Shown piece after piece: positions 49,146 to 59,086 of a stretch of DNA of 64,000 nt. Below the pieces are notes generated by a model, which was not told the origin of the DNA, made no database searches, and saw only the letters and a list, made by a program, of their open reading frames with translations. This DNA is from Streptomyces globisporus (GTDB lineage Bacteria; Actinomycetota; Actinomycetes; Streptomycetales; Streptomycetaceae). Each line of letters starts with the position of its first letter. Position 1 is the stretch's first letter. The stretch lies in contig BMTG01000006.1 of NCBI GenBank assembly GCA_014649555.1, positions 310,001 to 374,000 of the forward strand, read 5' to 3'. A program made the translations under genes and the position numbers.

Positions 49146-51350
49146 ATGAACAGCACACCGGAGTGGCCCGCATCGTGGCAGGGGCCTGGACCGGCGGCAG
49201 CGTCCGCCGAAGAGGCAGACCTGCGGGCGCTGTTCGGCGAGTCCACCACCCTCTTCGCCTCGATGGCGGGGCCCGCCCACCTGCTGGAGGCCGCGAACCC
49301 GGCCTTCTTCACCGCCATCGGCCGTAGCGAGGAGCGCACCGGGCTGCCGATCGGGCAACTGATGCCCGAACTGGTCGAGCAGGGCTACGTCACGCTCCTG
49401 GACCGGGTGTACCGGTCCGGGGAGCCCTACACCGGTCGTAACTCCCGGGTACTGCTGGGCGAGGCGGCACAGCAGCGTGAGGCCTTCTTCGACTTCACCT
49501 ACGAGCCGCGCCGCGACGTGGGCGGCAGCGTGACGGGCGTGCGGATGATCGGAGTGGAGACCACCCAGGTCAATCACGCCCAGCGGCTCACTGCCGAACA
49601 CCGCGCCCTGCTGGAGCAGATCGCCCGCCAGGCCCCTCTGGAAGACGTCCTGGAGGGCATGGCGAAGGCCATCGAGGAACTGTCGCCCGGCGTGCTGGTC
49701 TCGGTGCTCCTTGCCGACGAGGACGGTATGCACCTGCGCCACGGCACCGCCCCAAGCCTGCCCGTCTTCTACAACGAGGCCATCGACGGCATCGCCACGG
49801 GCGACGGCATCGGCTCCTGCGGAACCGCTGCCCACCGCCGGCAGCGGGTCATCGTCACCGACATCGCCACCGACCCCTTCTGGGACGACTTCCGCGACCT
49901 GGCCGAGCGTGCCGGGCTCGCCGCCTGCTGGTCCACTCCCATCCTGGCTCGCGACGGACAGCTGCTGGGGACCTTCGCGATGTACCACCGCGTCCCCCGC
50001 GCCCCTGTCGAGACCGACCTCGCGCTCGCCGGCGTCTTCGCCGACACAGCGGCACTGGCCATCGAACGCCATCACGCCGAGCAGGCCCGTCTGGCCGCCG
50101 AGGCCAGGGAGAAAGCCGCTCGCAACGATCTGGGGTTTCTCCTCGAAGCCAGCACCGCGCTGAGCTCCGATCTCCACTACGCCCAGACGCTTGAGCGGCT
50201 GGCCGCTCTGTGCGTGCCGGCCCTGGCCCCGCTGTGCGCCGTCGACATCGTCGAGCAGGGACGGGTACGGCGTATCGCCGTCGCCGCCCCGACCGAAGGC
50301 GCGAGAACCCTGCTGGCCGCGCACATCCCGGTCTACGACGCGGATGACGACGCGGTGGCCCGGGTGCTGGCGTCCTCGCTGACCGAGGTCGCCCGCCGCA
50401 CCCCCACCGGACCAGGACCCTGGCAGGACCTCGACGTCACCGGCTACCTGTGCGTGCCGCTGACCGACCGCGGCCAGGCCTTCGCCACCCTGACCCTGCT
50501 GACCACCGGCGACCCCGCCTTCGACGGTCACACCGTGGCCCTGGCCGAGGAAGTCGCCCGGCGTGCTGCCACCGCCGCGGCCAACGCCCGCCAGTACACA
50601 CAGCGTGCCGCCCTCGCCCGCGACCTCCAGGCCGGTCTACTGCTCCCGGCCGTCCCCACCCTGCCCGGCGTGGAACTGGCCACCTACTACCACCCCGCAG
50701 GTGAAGGACTCGACATCGGGGGAGACTTCTACGACGTCTTCCCCCTGGAGGACGGCAGCTGGGCCTTCATGCTCGGTGACGTGTGCGGCCGCGGCGCCCT
50801 GGCCGCCACCACCACCGCTCTCGTCCGGCACACCGCGCGAGCCGTAGCCTCGTTCCTCCCTGGCCCCGAGGCAGTCGTGCAGGCCGTCAACCACGCTCTG
50901 ACCAAACGGCATGACAGCCACGGCACCGGATTCGTCACTCTCGTATACGGCCACTTCAGCCCCACCCAGGCCGGAATCGACATCGAACTGGTTCGCGCCG
51001 GTCACACCCGCCCCCTCCACCTCACCGCGGACGCGGCCCGCCCCGTGAACAGCGACGGGCCGCTCCTCGGTGTGCTGCCCCGTCCTTCCCTGGACTCCCG
51101 CCGTATCAGCCTCGCCCCCGGAGAGAGCCTCGTCCTCTACACCGACGGCATCACCGAAGCCCGCAACAGCACGGACGAGATGTTCGAAGAGAATCGCCTC
51201 GTCCGAGCGCTCACCCCCTCACCGGGGCGAGCGCCGGCCGTCCTGGACACCCTGACCGCGGCGGTCCACGCCTTCACCGGCGGCCGCGACGTCGACGACG
51301 ACCAAGCCGTACTCGTGCTGACCGCATCCCACACCGGCGACGGCACCTGA
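49146..51350 (+). CDS. PP2C/SpoIIE-type protein phosphatase with PAS and two GAF domains
   Basis: A 734-residue sensor phosphatase. A PAS-like domain (about 30-150; FASMAGPAHLLEAANPAFFTAIGR) is followed by a GAF domain (about 165-315; GDGIGSCGTAAHRRQRVIVTDIATDPFWDDFRDLA), a second GAF (about 335-480) and a PP2C domain (about 490-730). The PP2C part has the metal ligands in DIGGDFYDVFPLEDGSWAFMLGDVCGRG and the terminal DDDQAVLVL. It should dephosphorylate a STAS antagonist such as the one encoded at 47.5 kb in response to a small ligand, redox state or light sensed by PAS/GAF. ATG 49146 gives the PAS domain its usual distance from the N-terminus. Confidence 0.9.
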   Translation: MNSTPEWPASWQGPGPAAASAEEADLRALFGESTTLFASMAGPAHLLEAANPAFFTAIGRSEERTGLPIGQLMPELVEQGYVTLLDRVYRSGEPYTGRNSRVLLGEAAQQREAFFDFTYEPRRDVGGSVTGVRMIGVETTQVNHAQRLTAEHRALLEQIARQAPLEDVLEGMAKAIEELSPGVLVSVLLADEDGMHLRHGTAPSLPVFYNEAIDGIATGDGIGSCGTAAHRRQRVIVTDIATDPFWDDFRDLAERAGLAACWSTPILARDGQLLGTFAMYHRVPRAPVETDLALAGVFADTAALAIERHHAEQARLAAEAREKAARNDLGFLLEASTALSSDLHYAQTLERLAALCVPALAPLCAVDIVEQGRVRRIAVAAPTEGARTLLAAHIPVYDADDDAVARVLASSLTEVARRTPTGPGPWQDLDVTGYLCVPLTDRGQAFATLTLLTTGDPAFDGHTVALAEEVARRAATAAANARQYTQRAALARDLQAGLLLPAVPTLPGVELATYYHPAGEGLDIGGDFYDVFPLEDGSWAFMLGDVCGRGALAATTTALVRHTARAVASFLPGPEAVVQAVNHALTKRHDSHGTGFVTLVYGHFSPTQAGIDIELVRAGHTRPLHLTADAARPVNSDGPLLGVLPRPSLDSRRISLAPGESLVLYTDGITEARNSTDEMFEENRLVRALTPSPGRAPAVLDTLTAAVHAFTGGRDVDDDQAVLVLTASHTGDGT

Positions 51351-51913
51351 TTCCCTGACCCCGGCCCGGTACGGCCCGCGGCCCAGCCCCTCGGTCACAG
51401 CCTCGGCGGACTCCGGCGGGACCGATGACGTGATCGGCCCGCCGTGCGATCTCGTCGGAGGGGCATCAGGGTCTGCGAGACGCTCACGGGGTATGCCGCC
51501 GTGCGTTGGAGGGGCCGGAAGCCCGGGGTGAGGCCGACGAGGCGGTGGGAGCCCTTGGTCGGCGTCGGACCGCTCAGGTACTCACGAAGCCGCAGTCGCA
51601 CTGAACGAGCAGCCGGCCACGCGCCATGGTCGGCGTCCCTTGAGCGCGTCGTGGGAAGGCCTGGACCGGCAGTGGATCCTGGCTGAGGACCGCTTCGAGC
51701 ACGTGGGCGCGAGCGCTTAGTACGCCAGCGGCTTCAGCCCACCTTTCAGCCGTTGACACCGATCTGATCCACCACGTAGCGGTGTCGCCCGTAACCTCGG
51801 GGGTGTGAGCGCCCGGACGTTCCCCACACCCCCGCCCTCGCCCGCACGCCTGCTGCCACCTGAGGACGACCGCGCAGCCGAGCTCTCCGGGTGGCCGTCC
51901 GGAGGAGGACTGC
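51351..51913. other. 563-bp region without a supported gene
   Basis: Short frames exist on both strands, but none has a ribosome site with sustained codon bias or a recognised domain. The last 100 bases must contain the promoter of the cupin gene. Confidence 0.5.
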
Positions 51914-52426
51914 ATGATCACCGCTGAGCATTGGATCGAGGCGCTGGGCCTGGAGGAGCACGTCGAGGGAGGGTACTTCCGACGGACGTTCCAGGCCGAT
52001 CACCGTCCGCGCATCTCCACTCCGGCGGGCGACCGGTACACAATGACGTCGATCCATTACCTGCTGACGCGCGGGTCGCCCGTGGGTCACTGGCATCTCA
52101 ACCAGTCGGACATCCTGCACTTCCACCATCACGGCGAAGCGATCACGTATCACCTTCTGTACCCCGATGGCCGCTACCACACCGCCGTGCTGGGCCAGGA
52201 ACCGCACAGGGGTCAGCTCCTCACGCTCGCCGTTCCCGGCGGCGTCTGGAAGGCGTCCCACCTCACCCAGGGCGACCACGGGCTGATCAGCGAAGCCGTG
52301 GCGCCCGGGTTCGACTACGCCGACATGGCGCTCGGTCAGGCAGCCCACCTTCTGGAGTCCTTCCCCGACCAGGCGGAACTGATCCGCCGCTACTGCCGAC
52401 CCGCTCCACCGGGATTCTCTGAGTGA
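51914..52426 (+). CDS. Cupin_5 (DUF985) protein
   Basis: A 170-residue cupin. TAEHWIEALGLEEHVEGGYFRRTF opens the family, YLLTRGSPVGHWHLNQSDILHFHHHGEAI holds the first metal-type cupin motif, and GVWKASHLTQGDHGLISEAVAPGFDYADMALG the second. Yeast and bacterial relatives are structurally known but have no settled activity. GGAGGAGG precedes the ATG at 51914. It is isolated in a gene-poor stretch. Confidence 0.88.
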   Translation: MITAEHWIEALGLEEHVEGGYFRRTFQADHRPRISTPAGDRYTMTSIHYLLTRGSPVGHWHLNQSDILHFHHHGEAITYHLLYPDGRYHTAVLGQEPHRGQLLTLAVPGGVWKASHLTQGDHGLISEAVAPGFDYADMALGQAAHLLESFPDQAELIRRYCRPAPPGFSE

Positions 52427-53054
52427 CGACGGCGCGGTCGGATGCAGCCACGCAGGGGGAGGAGAGGGCACCGGCCAGCGCCGGCTCCCAGCCCCGCCGC
52501 GCTCCTGAACGGAGGCGACCCGGGTCCCCGGGCCGTGTCGCCGGTCCAGCTCCGTCGCCAGATCCTCGTCGTCCGGCCCAGGTGGGTCGAGGGGATCCCC
52601 CCGACAGTCTGTGCTCCCTGTGGGAACGTCTCCCGGAAGTGGAGGATGCCGGAAGAAGTGAGGAGTGGCCGACGGGGATGTCGGGGCCGACGGCCGGGTG
52701 ACGTCGGTGATGTCCGTGTCGGTGATCGCTCCGCACACCTTGACCGGCTTGGCACCCTCGGCGGCGACCAGGCCCTTGACTGTCGCGGAGTGCGAACTCG
52801 TGACTGTCGCGGAGGGCGAACTCGGCTCGCGACCCGCGACCGGCGGCGTACTTCGCCCACAAGCTGTTTGTCACGCGTTCGTGAGACGTTCCCGACCCGC
52901 TCCGACAGGTTGCTTCCATCCGGAGCGTCCCAGGCGCACGATCAGGATGGAGTGCCCGGTCCGGGATGGCGGCGATGTGGCATGAGGGCGCGGCCGCCTG
53001 ACGGATCAGCAAGCCTTCGTCATTGGTCTGCACCTATCGGGGAAGGTGAGCAGT
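52427..53054. other. 628-bp region without a supported gene
   Basis: No credible ORF is seen. On the minus strand a short stretch near 52690-52780 reads ATVKGLVAAEGAKPVKVCGA with good codon bias but no start or domain, perhaps a fragment. A 24-bp tandem repeat lies at 52777-52824. Confidence 0.45.
52777..52824. repeat. 24-bp tandem duplication
   Basis: Units 52777-52800 and 52801-52824 (TGACTGTCGCGGAG.GCGAACTCG) differ at one base. They lie in the non-coding stretch. Confidence 0.85.
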
Positions 53055-53264
53055 ATGAGCGACGACAACATCGTCACGATCACAGTCGAACTGCACGGCG
53101 GACCCCTCGACGGGAGGACCACTGCGGTCACCCTCACAGAGGAGGACCCCTGGACCGCCATACCGAACGACGGCTGCGCATATCCCGGCGGTAGCAGCAT
53201 CTACGCTCCGGATACCAGGGGGCGTTGGGTATGGCAGGACGATCAGCCGGCCGGCAACGCATGA
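53055..53264 (+). CDS. Small hypothetical protein
   Basis: A 69-residue frame with GGAAGG 8 nt before ATG 53055. The product MSDDNIVTITVELHGGPLDGRTTAV contains a strand motif VELHGGPLDGR seen in small phage- and actinobacterial hypothetical proteins, and ends in IYAPDTRGRWVWQDDQPAG. The composition is that of a small beta protein. Function is unknown. Confidence 0.65.
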   Translation: MSDDNIVTITVELHGGPLDGRTTAVTLTEEDPWTAIPNDGCAYPGGSSIYAPDTRGRWVWQDDQPAGNA

Positions 53265-53677
53265 TCCCGACACAGCTCACGGTTGCGCATTGGCCATCGG
53301 CCCGAAGCCGGTGGTGACAGGACGTCATCCACCCGTCCGGCTCGTGACGTACGTGACGAGGATGCCTACGCAGGAACTCACCGTCCTCGGTCTGCCTACT
53401 CCTACCGCAGAGGCACGATGAAGGGGGAAGGTGGCCGACTCGAACTGGCTTGCAGTCTCATCTGCCTCCGCCGCCGGAGGCTTGGGGGCGGGCGCCGCGT
53501 GCAACGGGTGTGACGGGTGTGACGCTGAGCGCGCCGCCCCCGTTCGACTCCAGCGGCTCGTACCAGGCGGCGACGAGATCCTGAAAGCCCGAGAAACGGG
53601 TGCCAGGAACAGTCTCATTACTGAGCGTGGGGGATGTCTCCGAGGAGTGCCCCCGATCACGCGCGGCACGCCCCCCA
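53265..53677. other. 413-bp region without a supported gene
   Basis: Frames here lack codon bias and domains. A short direct repeat GGGTGTGAC occurs twice near 53505-53525. Confidence 0.45.
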
Positions 53678-54133
53678 TCACCCCGCCGCTCCTTCCGTAG
53701 CGCCGGCAACGAGCCTGATGGGCGAGAGCCGCGAGCTCGCTGACGTCCACTGCGCAGCGTTGCCGACGTGGTCCGGTCTACCCGTCCCGGGGAACGTCGA
53801 GGCGGCTCCGGCGACGCCGGAACCGAAGCGGGTCGCGGCCCTGCCGAGGGCGGTTTCGAGGCGGCGGAGTTGGTTGTCGAGGGCGGCGAGGGTGAGCTGG
53901 TCGACGGTGTCTTCGGCGGGCCGCAGCCGCTCGGTGCGCAGCGCGAGGGAACGGACAGGGGCGCGCTGCAGCCCGAGGCCGATAAGAAGGTCGCGGGCGG
54001 TGGCGGCCAGGGCTGGGGTGTGGGCGGCGTCGGGGGTGGGAGCGATCCGAAGCCACAGGCGAGGCCCAGGCTGCTGGTCACGTCTTCGATCCTCACGCGG
54101 GCCCCGGCGGCCCCCCGTCTTCACCGGGGCCAC
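53678..54133 (-). pseudogene. Remnant of a Y-family DNA polymerase (DinB/ImuB-like) C-terminus
   Basis: The minus-strand frame contains RLWLRIAPTPDAAHTPALAATARDLLIGLGLQR followed by VRSLALRTERLRPAEDTVDQLTLAALDNQLRRLETALGRAATRFG. This matches the little-finger and trailing helix of actinobacterial Y-family polymerases (pattern of VRALALRAE.L.PAE.A..QLSLD). The catalytic palm, fingers and thumb are missing: upstream sequence shows no continuation in any frame before the crtE promoter region. It is therefore a 3' relic of a lost gene. Confidence 0.6.
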
Positions 54134-54301
54134 CCACTCGACTGCCGCACCACGATCACCGGGACGCCTCGACGGCCGGGTGGTGGCAACGTGCCTTACC
54201 AGCTGTCACGCGGGTGGCCCTGATAGGAATGAGACCGGAGGGGTACGTGATGCAGCGGATGGCGAGGCATTCGTCGTCACCTTCGACGGAAAGGGCCTGA
54301 G

Positions 54302-55510
54302 ATGGGCCGTCTGCCTCCTGCCGACCACGCGTTCGCCGGCCCTCTGCCACCTGACGCCGGCCTGCCTGAGTCCTGGCACCTCGGGCTCCAGCAGGTGGCG
54401 CAGGCCGTCGACGAGGATGTGGTCGGGGCCCTCCAGCGGACGGCCGATCCGGTGTTGGCAGAGTGCGTAGCCGAAGCAACCCTCCACGACTCCGAATTTG
54501 CCGACGAGGTGGCGCACCGGGTCGCCGACTTTACTCTGCGTGGTGGAAAGCGGATGCGGCCCCGTCTGCTGTGGTGGGCCATGCGAGCCTGCGGCGGGGC
54601 CGAAGTCGAGGCCGCGTTGCGGCTGGGCGTGGCTCTGGAGCTGATTCAGACCTGCGCGCTCATCCAGGACGATGTGATGGACCGTTCGCACACCAGACGG
54701 GGGCGGCCCGCCGTCCACATCGCTTTGGCGGAGCAGCGGGGCCTTGCGGCCGACTCCGGTGCGGGTGCGGCATTCGGCGCCTCCGCCGCGGTGCTCGCAG
54801 GCGACCTCGCGCTGGTGTGGGCCGACGACACGGTTCAGGAGACGTTCCTGCCGCTTGCGCGGCGACGGAAGGTCAGGGCTCTGTGGCGGGCCATGCGTGG
54901 TGAGATGATCGCCGGGCAGTACCTGGACCTGCGTGGCCAGATCGGCGGTGGTGCCTCGGCGGCGCGCGCCCTGCGCACCGCCTACCTCAAGAGCGCTCTG
55001 TACTCGGTGGAGCGGCCCGTAGCGCTGGGAGCTGCCCTGGCCGGCGCCGACGAGTCGACCACCGATGCTCTGCGTTCGGCAAGCCGGTACGCCGGAATGG
55101 CCTTCCAGCTTCGTGACGATCTGCTGGGAGTGTTCGGAGATCCGGCGGTCACCGGGAAGCCGTCCGGCGACGACATCCGAGAGGGCAAGCCGACCTACTT
55201 GCTGGCGGTGGCCCGTACCTGTGCAGATGCCGCCGACGACCATCGGGCGCTGGCTGTGCTCGACCGGGCCGTCGGAAACCCTGACCTCGACGAGGACGGC
55301 CTTGAGGAGGTGCGTGCCCTGCTGGAGTCCACCGGTGCCCGCGCCCTGGTGGAGGAAAAGGCGGAGCGCCTGGGGAAGAGAGCGGCCCACGGACTGGCCC
55401 AGGCCGACATCGACGCACACGGGGGCGACCAACTGCTGGGCTTGCTGAACGCCGTTGCGGGGACCCGCGCCGTCGCTCTCGCCGTGAACCAGGAAGGGCG
55501 CACTCAGTGA
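54302..55510 (+). CDS. crtE: Geranylgeranyl diphosphate synthase (carotenoid pathway)
   Basis: A 402-residue trans-prenyltransferase. The first Asp-rich motif DDVMD is at about 123-127, preceded by [16 protein letters not shown]; the second is [13 protein letters not shown], followed by [17 protein letters not shown]. It condenses IPP with allylic diphosphates to C20, the feedstock for phytoene. GGAAAGG lies 7 nt before the ATG. Its TGA overlaps the crtI GTG (GTGA), starting a four-gene chain crtE-crtI-crtB-crtV of coupled genes. The gene order equals that of known Streptomyces isorenieratene clusters. Confidence 0.94.
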   Translation: MGRLPPADHAFAGPLPPDAGLPESWHLGLQQVAQAVDEDVVGALQRTADPVLAECVAEATLHDSEFADEVAHRVADFTLRGGKRMRPRLLWWAMRACGGAEVEAALRLGVALELIQTCALIQDDVMDRSHTRRGRPAVHIALAEQRGLAADSGAGAAFGASAAVLAGDLALVWADDTVQETFLPLARRRKVRALWRAMRGEMIAGQYLDLRGQIGGGASAARALRTAYLKSALYSVERPVALGAALAGADESTTDALRSASRYAGMAFQLRDDLLGVFGDPAVTGKPSGDDIREGKPTYLLAVARTCADAADDHRALAVLDRAVGNPDLDEDGLEEVRALLESTGARALVEEKAERLGKRAAHGLAQADIDAHGGDQLLGLLNAVAGTRAVALAVNQEGRTQ

Positions 55511-57024
55511 TCATGATCAAGGGCCCGGTCGACCACGTCGTGGTGGTTGGCGCGGGACTGTCGGGGCTGTCTGCCGCGCTCCATCTGCTCGGCGCGGGTC
55601 GCAGGGTGACCGTCGTCGAACGGGACATGCTGCCCGGCGGGCGGGCCGGTCTCCGGACGGAGGGCGGCTACCGCATCGACACCGGGCCGACCGTGCTGAC
55701 CATGCCGGACCTGGTGGAGGACGCGTTCGCCGCCGTCGGCGACAGGATGGCCGACCGCCTGGAACTGGTCCGGCTGGATCCCGCCTACCGGGCCAGGTTC
55801 GCGGACGGGTCACAGCTCGACGTCCACACCGACGGAGCGGCCATGGAGGCGGCCGTGGAAAAGTTCGCCGGGGCCCGGCAGGCGGTCGGCTACCGGCGGC
55901 TGCGGAACTGGCTGGAGAGGCTGTACCAGGTCCAGATGCGCCGCTTCATCGACGCGAACTTCGATTCGCCCCTCCAACTGCTGCACCCCGACCTCGCGAG
56001 GCTCGCCGCTCTTGGCGGGTTCGGCCGCCTCGACGCCCGGATCGGGCGCTTCGTCTCCGACGAGCGGCTGCGCCGTGTCTTCTCCTTCCAGGCGCTGTAC
56101 GCGGGGGTGCCCCCGGCCCGGGCCCTGGCCGCGTACGCGGTGATCGCCTACATGGACACGGTCGCCGGGGTGTACTTCCCGCGCGGCGGCATGCACGCCC
56201 TGCCCACCGCGATGGCCGATGCGGCCGCCGACGCTGGAGGCGACTTCCGCTATGGGCAGACGGTGCAACGGCTGGAGCGCTCCGGCGGCCGGATCACCGC
56301 GGTCGTCACCGACCGGGAACGCATTCCGTGCGACGCCGTGGTCCTGACCCCCGACCTGCCCGTCAGCTACGGCCTCCTGGGCCACGCCCCGCGCCGGCCG
56401 TTGTCGCTGAGGCACTCACCGTCCGCGGTGATCCTCCATGCGGGCACGGACCGTACCTGGCCGGATCTCGCGCATCACACCATCTCCTTCGGGGCTGCGT
56501 GGAAGAGCACCTTCCGCCAGCTCACCCGCACCGGCGAGCTGATGTCGGACCCCTCGCTCCTGATCACCCGGCCCACAGCCACCGACCCCTCCCTCGCCCC
56601 GCCCGGCAAACACCTCCACTACATCCTCGCGCCCTGCCCGAACACCACGATCGGGCCCGGCGTCCACGAGTGGCGGGAGCTGGGCCCCCGCTACCGGGAC
56701 GAGCTGCTCGGGTGGCTGGAGCGGCGCGAGATGCCGGGGCTGGGCGCAGCCATCGAGCAGGAGGGGCTGGTCACTCCCGTCGACTGGTCTGCCCAGGGGC
56801 ACGCGGCCGGCACCCCGTTCGCCGTGGCCCACACGTTCCCCCAGACCGGCCCGTTCCGCCCGCGCAACCTGGTGCGGGGCACCACCAACGCCGTCCTGGC
56901 CGGTTGCGGTACGACTCCGGGCGTCGGCGTGCCGACCGTGCTGATCTCCGGGAAACTGGCTGCTCAGCGGATCACCGGCCCACCCGTCGCCCCATCCCGA
57001 CGCACGAGAGGCACCGCCGTATGA
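55507..57024 (+). CDS. crtI: Phytoene desaturase
   Basis: A 505-residue FAD amine-oxidase-like desaturase. The dinucleotide site is [39 protein letters not shown] (about 8-46), and the C-terminal carotenoid desaturase signature is present as [50 protein letters not shown] and [16 protein letters not shown] are typical of bacterial CrtI. It converts phytoene to lycopene. The GTG start overlaps the crtE stop and its own TGA overlaps the crtB ATG (ATGA). Confidence 0.94.
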   Translation: MIMIKGPVDHVVVVGAGLSGLSAALHLLGAGRRVTVVERDMLPGGRAGLRTEGGYRIDTGPTVLTMPDLVEDAFAAVGDRMADRLELVRLDPAYRARFADGSQLDVHTDGAAMEAAVEKFAGARQAVGYRRLRNWLERLYQVQMRRFIDANFDSPLQLLHPDLARLAALGGFGRLDARIGRFVSDERLRRVFSFQALYAGVPPARALAAYAVIAYMDTVAGVYFPRGGMHALPTAMADAAADAGGDFRYGQTVQRLERSGGRITAVVTDRERIPCDAVVLTPDLPVSYGLLGHAPRRPLSLRHSPSAVILHAGTDRTWPDLAHHTISFGAAWKSTFRQLTRTGELMSDPSLLITRPTATDPSLAPPGKHLHYILAPCPNTTIGPGVHEWRELGPRYRDELLGWLERREMPGLGAAIEQEGLVTPVDWSAQGHAAGTPFAVAHTFPQTGPFRPRNLVRGTTNAVLAGCGTTPGVGVPTVLISGKLAAQRITGPPVAPSRRTRGTAV

Positions 57025-58049
57025 CCGCCCGTGAGCTGGACGCCGCAGGCATTCACGAGCCCGGCCTCCGCGTTGCCTACACCCGCTGCCGCTATCTGAA
57101 CGCCCGGCACGGCAAGACGTACTTCCTCGCGACGCGGCTCCTGCCCGTCGACAGGCGGCCCGCCGTCCATGCCCTGTACGGCTTCGCCCGCTGGGCCGAC
57201 GACATCGTGGACGACCTCGACTCCACCGCCACCGCCCCGGAGCGTGCCGCAGCACTGACGGAGCTGGAGGCACAGCTCACGAGCGGGCTGCGCGACGGAC
57301 GGGCCACCGAACCGGTGATCCGGGCGCTCGCCGACACGGCCGGCCGCTACGGCATCGACCACCGGCACTTCGCCGACTTCCTGGCCTCCATGCGCAGCGA
57401 TCTGACGGTCACCGGCTACGCCTCGCTGGAGGACCTGGGCGGCTACATGCACGGGTCGGCCGCGGTGATCGGCCTGCAGATGCTGCCGGTGCTGGGAACC
57501 GTGACCCGGCACGAGGAAGCCGCCGCGCCCGCGGCCGCCCTCGGCATCGCCTTCCAGCTCACCAATTTCCTGCGGGACGTCGGCGAGGACCTGGACCGTG
57601 GCAGGCTCTACCTTCCGGCCGACCTGATCGCCGCCCACGGAGTGGACCGGGCACGCCTGGAATGGAGCCGGCGCACCGGTGCGCGCGACCCCAGGATCAC
57701 CGACGCGCTGCGAGCGTTCGCCGCCCACACGAGGACGGTCTACCGCCAGGCCCTGCCGGGACTGGGGATGCTGGACCCGGTCGCCCGGCCCTGCATCCGT
57801 ACGGCGTTCGTGCTCTACAGCGGCATCCTCGACGCCATCGAGGCCGAGGACTACACGGTCCTGCACCGCCGCGCCGTCGTCTCACGGCGCCGTCGTGCGG
57901 TCGTGGCGCTGGACGGGCTCGCCCGCGCGCTCGCCGCCCGCGCCCCTGCCCGGCACCGTCCGAAGACGGTGGTTGCCCGGCGGCCCGCCCCGCTGGCCCG
58001 TACCGTCATCACCGGCATCGCCACGCCCGTACGAGGGGAGGCCGCGTGA
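57021..58049 (+). CDS. crtB: Phytoene synthase
   Basis: A 342-residue squalene/phytoene synthase. The two Asp-rich signatures are [15 protein letters not shown] (about 54-68) and [21 protein letters not shown] (about 176-196), and [20 protein letters not shown] is the usual N-terminal segment. It joins two GGPP molecules head to head. ATG 57021 overlaps the crtI stop, and its stop overlaps the crtV GTG, so translation is coupled on both sides. Confidence 0.94.
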   Translation: MTARELDAAGIHEPGLRVAYTRCRYLNARHGKTYFLATRLLPVDRRPAVHALYGFARWADDIVDDLDSTATAPERAAALTELEAQLTSGLRDGRATEPVIRALADTAGRYGIDHRHFADFLASMRSDLTVTGYASLEDLGGYMHGSAAVIGLQMLPVLGTVTRHEEAAAPAAALGIAFQLTNFLRDVGEDLDRGRLYLPADLIAAHGVDRARLEWSRRTGARDPRITDALRAFAAHTRTVYRQALPGLGMLDPVARPCIRTAFVLYSGILDAIEAEDYTVLHRRAVVSRRRRAVVALDGLARALAARAPARHRPKTVVARRPAPLARTVITGIATPVRGEAA

Positions 58050-59047
58050 GTCCGTCCGCGCGACGCCGCATCCCGTTGCGACTGCGGCGGGCGCCCGTGC
58101 CCTGGGATCGGCAGGAGCCGACCTGGCGGGCCGCGAAGCCTTCTCTCATCGCCCAGGCCCTGAAACGGGCGCAGAGCCGCCCCTCCGGCAACTGGTACGT
58201 CATCGGCGCCTCACGCGACCTTCCCCCGGAAAAGGCTCTCGGCATCACGGTCGGTTCGACCGAGATCGTCGCCTGGCGCGGCGACGACGGCCGGCTGCGT
58301 ACAGGCCCCGGGGCCTGCCCCCACCTCGGGGCGCCCCTGCGGGAGAGCCCCGTCCGCTGCGGGACGCTGGTCTGCCACTGGCACGGTCTCTCCCTGGACG
58401 GCGGGCCGACCGCCGGATGGGAGCCTTACCCGGCCTTCGACGACGGCGTGCTGCTCTGGGCACGGCTGGACCGCCTGGGCGGCGAGGAGCCCACCGAGCG
58501 GCCCCGTATTCCGGTCCGGCCACGCCTGGGCGACGGGGTCGAAGCGGTCTACAGCGGAGTGGGGCGGTGCGAGCCGGAGGACGTGGTGGCCAACCGGCTC
58601 GACCCGTGGCACGGGGCCTGGTTCCACCCGTACTCCTTCGTCGACCTGACCGTGACCGAAGCACCCGACGACAGCGCCGCCGACGACGGGTTCCTGGTCG
58701 AGGTGTCCTTCAAGGTGGCCGGCCGGCTGGTCGTACCGGTCCTGGCCAGGTTCACCGCGCCCGAGCCCCGCACGGTCGTCATGCACATCATCGAGGGCGA
58801 AGGGGCGGGATCCGTGGTCGAGACCCATGCCACGCCGCTGGCCCCGGACGAGTACGGCCGGCCCCGCACCGCCGTCGTCGAGGCACTCGTCGCGGCCTCC
58901 GACCGCCGGGGGTTCGCGGTGGCCCGGGCGGCGGCGCCGGTGCTCCGCCCGCTGATGCGGGCATCGGCCGGCCGGCTGTGGCGCGATGACCTGGCCTACG
59001 CCGAGCGGCGCTGGGAGCTGCGGGCGCAGGGGCGGTTCCCGGGCTGA
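58046..59047 (+). CDS. crtV: Rieske-domain protein CrtV of the carotenoid cluster (DUF5914-type)
   Basis: A 333-residue protein with a Rieske [2Fe-2S] site: Cys 91 and His 93 (ACPHLGAPL) and Cys 110 and His 113 ([12 protein letters not shown]). The C-terminal part (about 160-333; [29 protein letters not shown]) resembles the DUF5914/Rieske oxygenase-like region. In S. griseus and S. coelicolor the fourth gene of this operon is called crtV, of uncertain role; the iron-sulphur site suggests redox chemistry on the carotenoid end. The GTG at 58046 overlaps the crtB stop. It converges with crtU, 39 bp apart. Confidence 0.85.
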   Translation: MSPSARRRIPLRLRRAPVPWDRQEPTWRAAKPSLIAQALKRAQSRPSGNWYVIGASRDLPPEKALGITVGSTEIVAWRGDDGRLRTGPGACPHLGAPLRESPVRCGTLVCHWHGLSLDGGPTAGWEPYPAFDDGVLLWARLDRLGGEEPTERPRIPVRPRLGDGVEAVYSGVGRCEPEDVVANRLDPWHGAWFHPYSFVDLTVTEAPDDSAADDGFLVEVSFKVAGRLVVPVLARFTAPEPRTVVMHIIEGEGAGSVVETHATPLAPDEYGRPRTAVVEALVAASDRRGFAVARAAAPVLRPLMRASAGRLWRDDLAYAERRWELRAQGRFPG

Positions 59048-59086
59048 CGTCCGGCGACACCGGCCGGGGAACCGCCTGTTCGTGCG

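Noticed and set aside
51395-51921. Short frames on both strands between the phosphatase and the cupin genes
   Set aside because: No ribosome site, no domain and inconsistent codon bias.
52442-53194. A 250-codon plus-strand frame in the gene-poor stretch
   Set aside because: Arg-rich translation without domain; it overlaps the better supported small ORF at 53055 in another frame.
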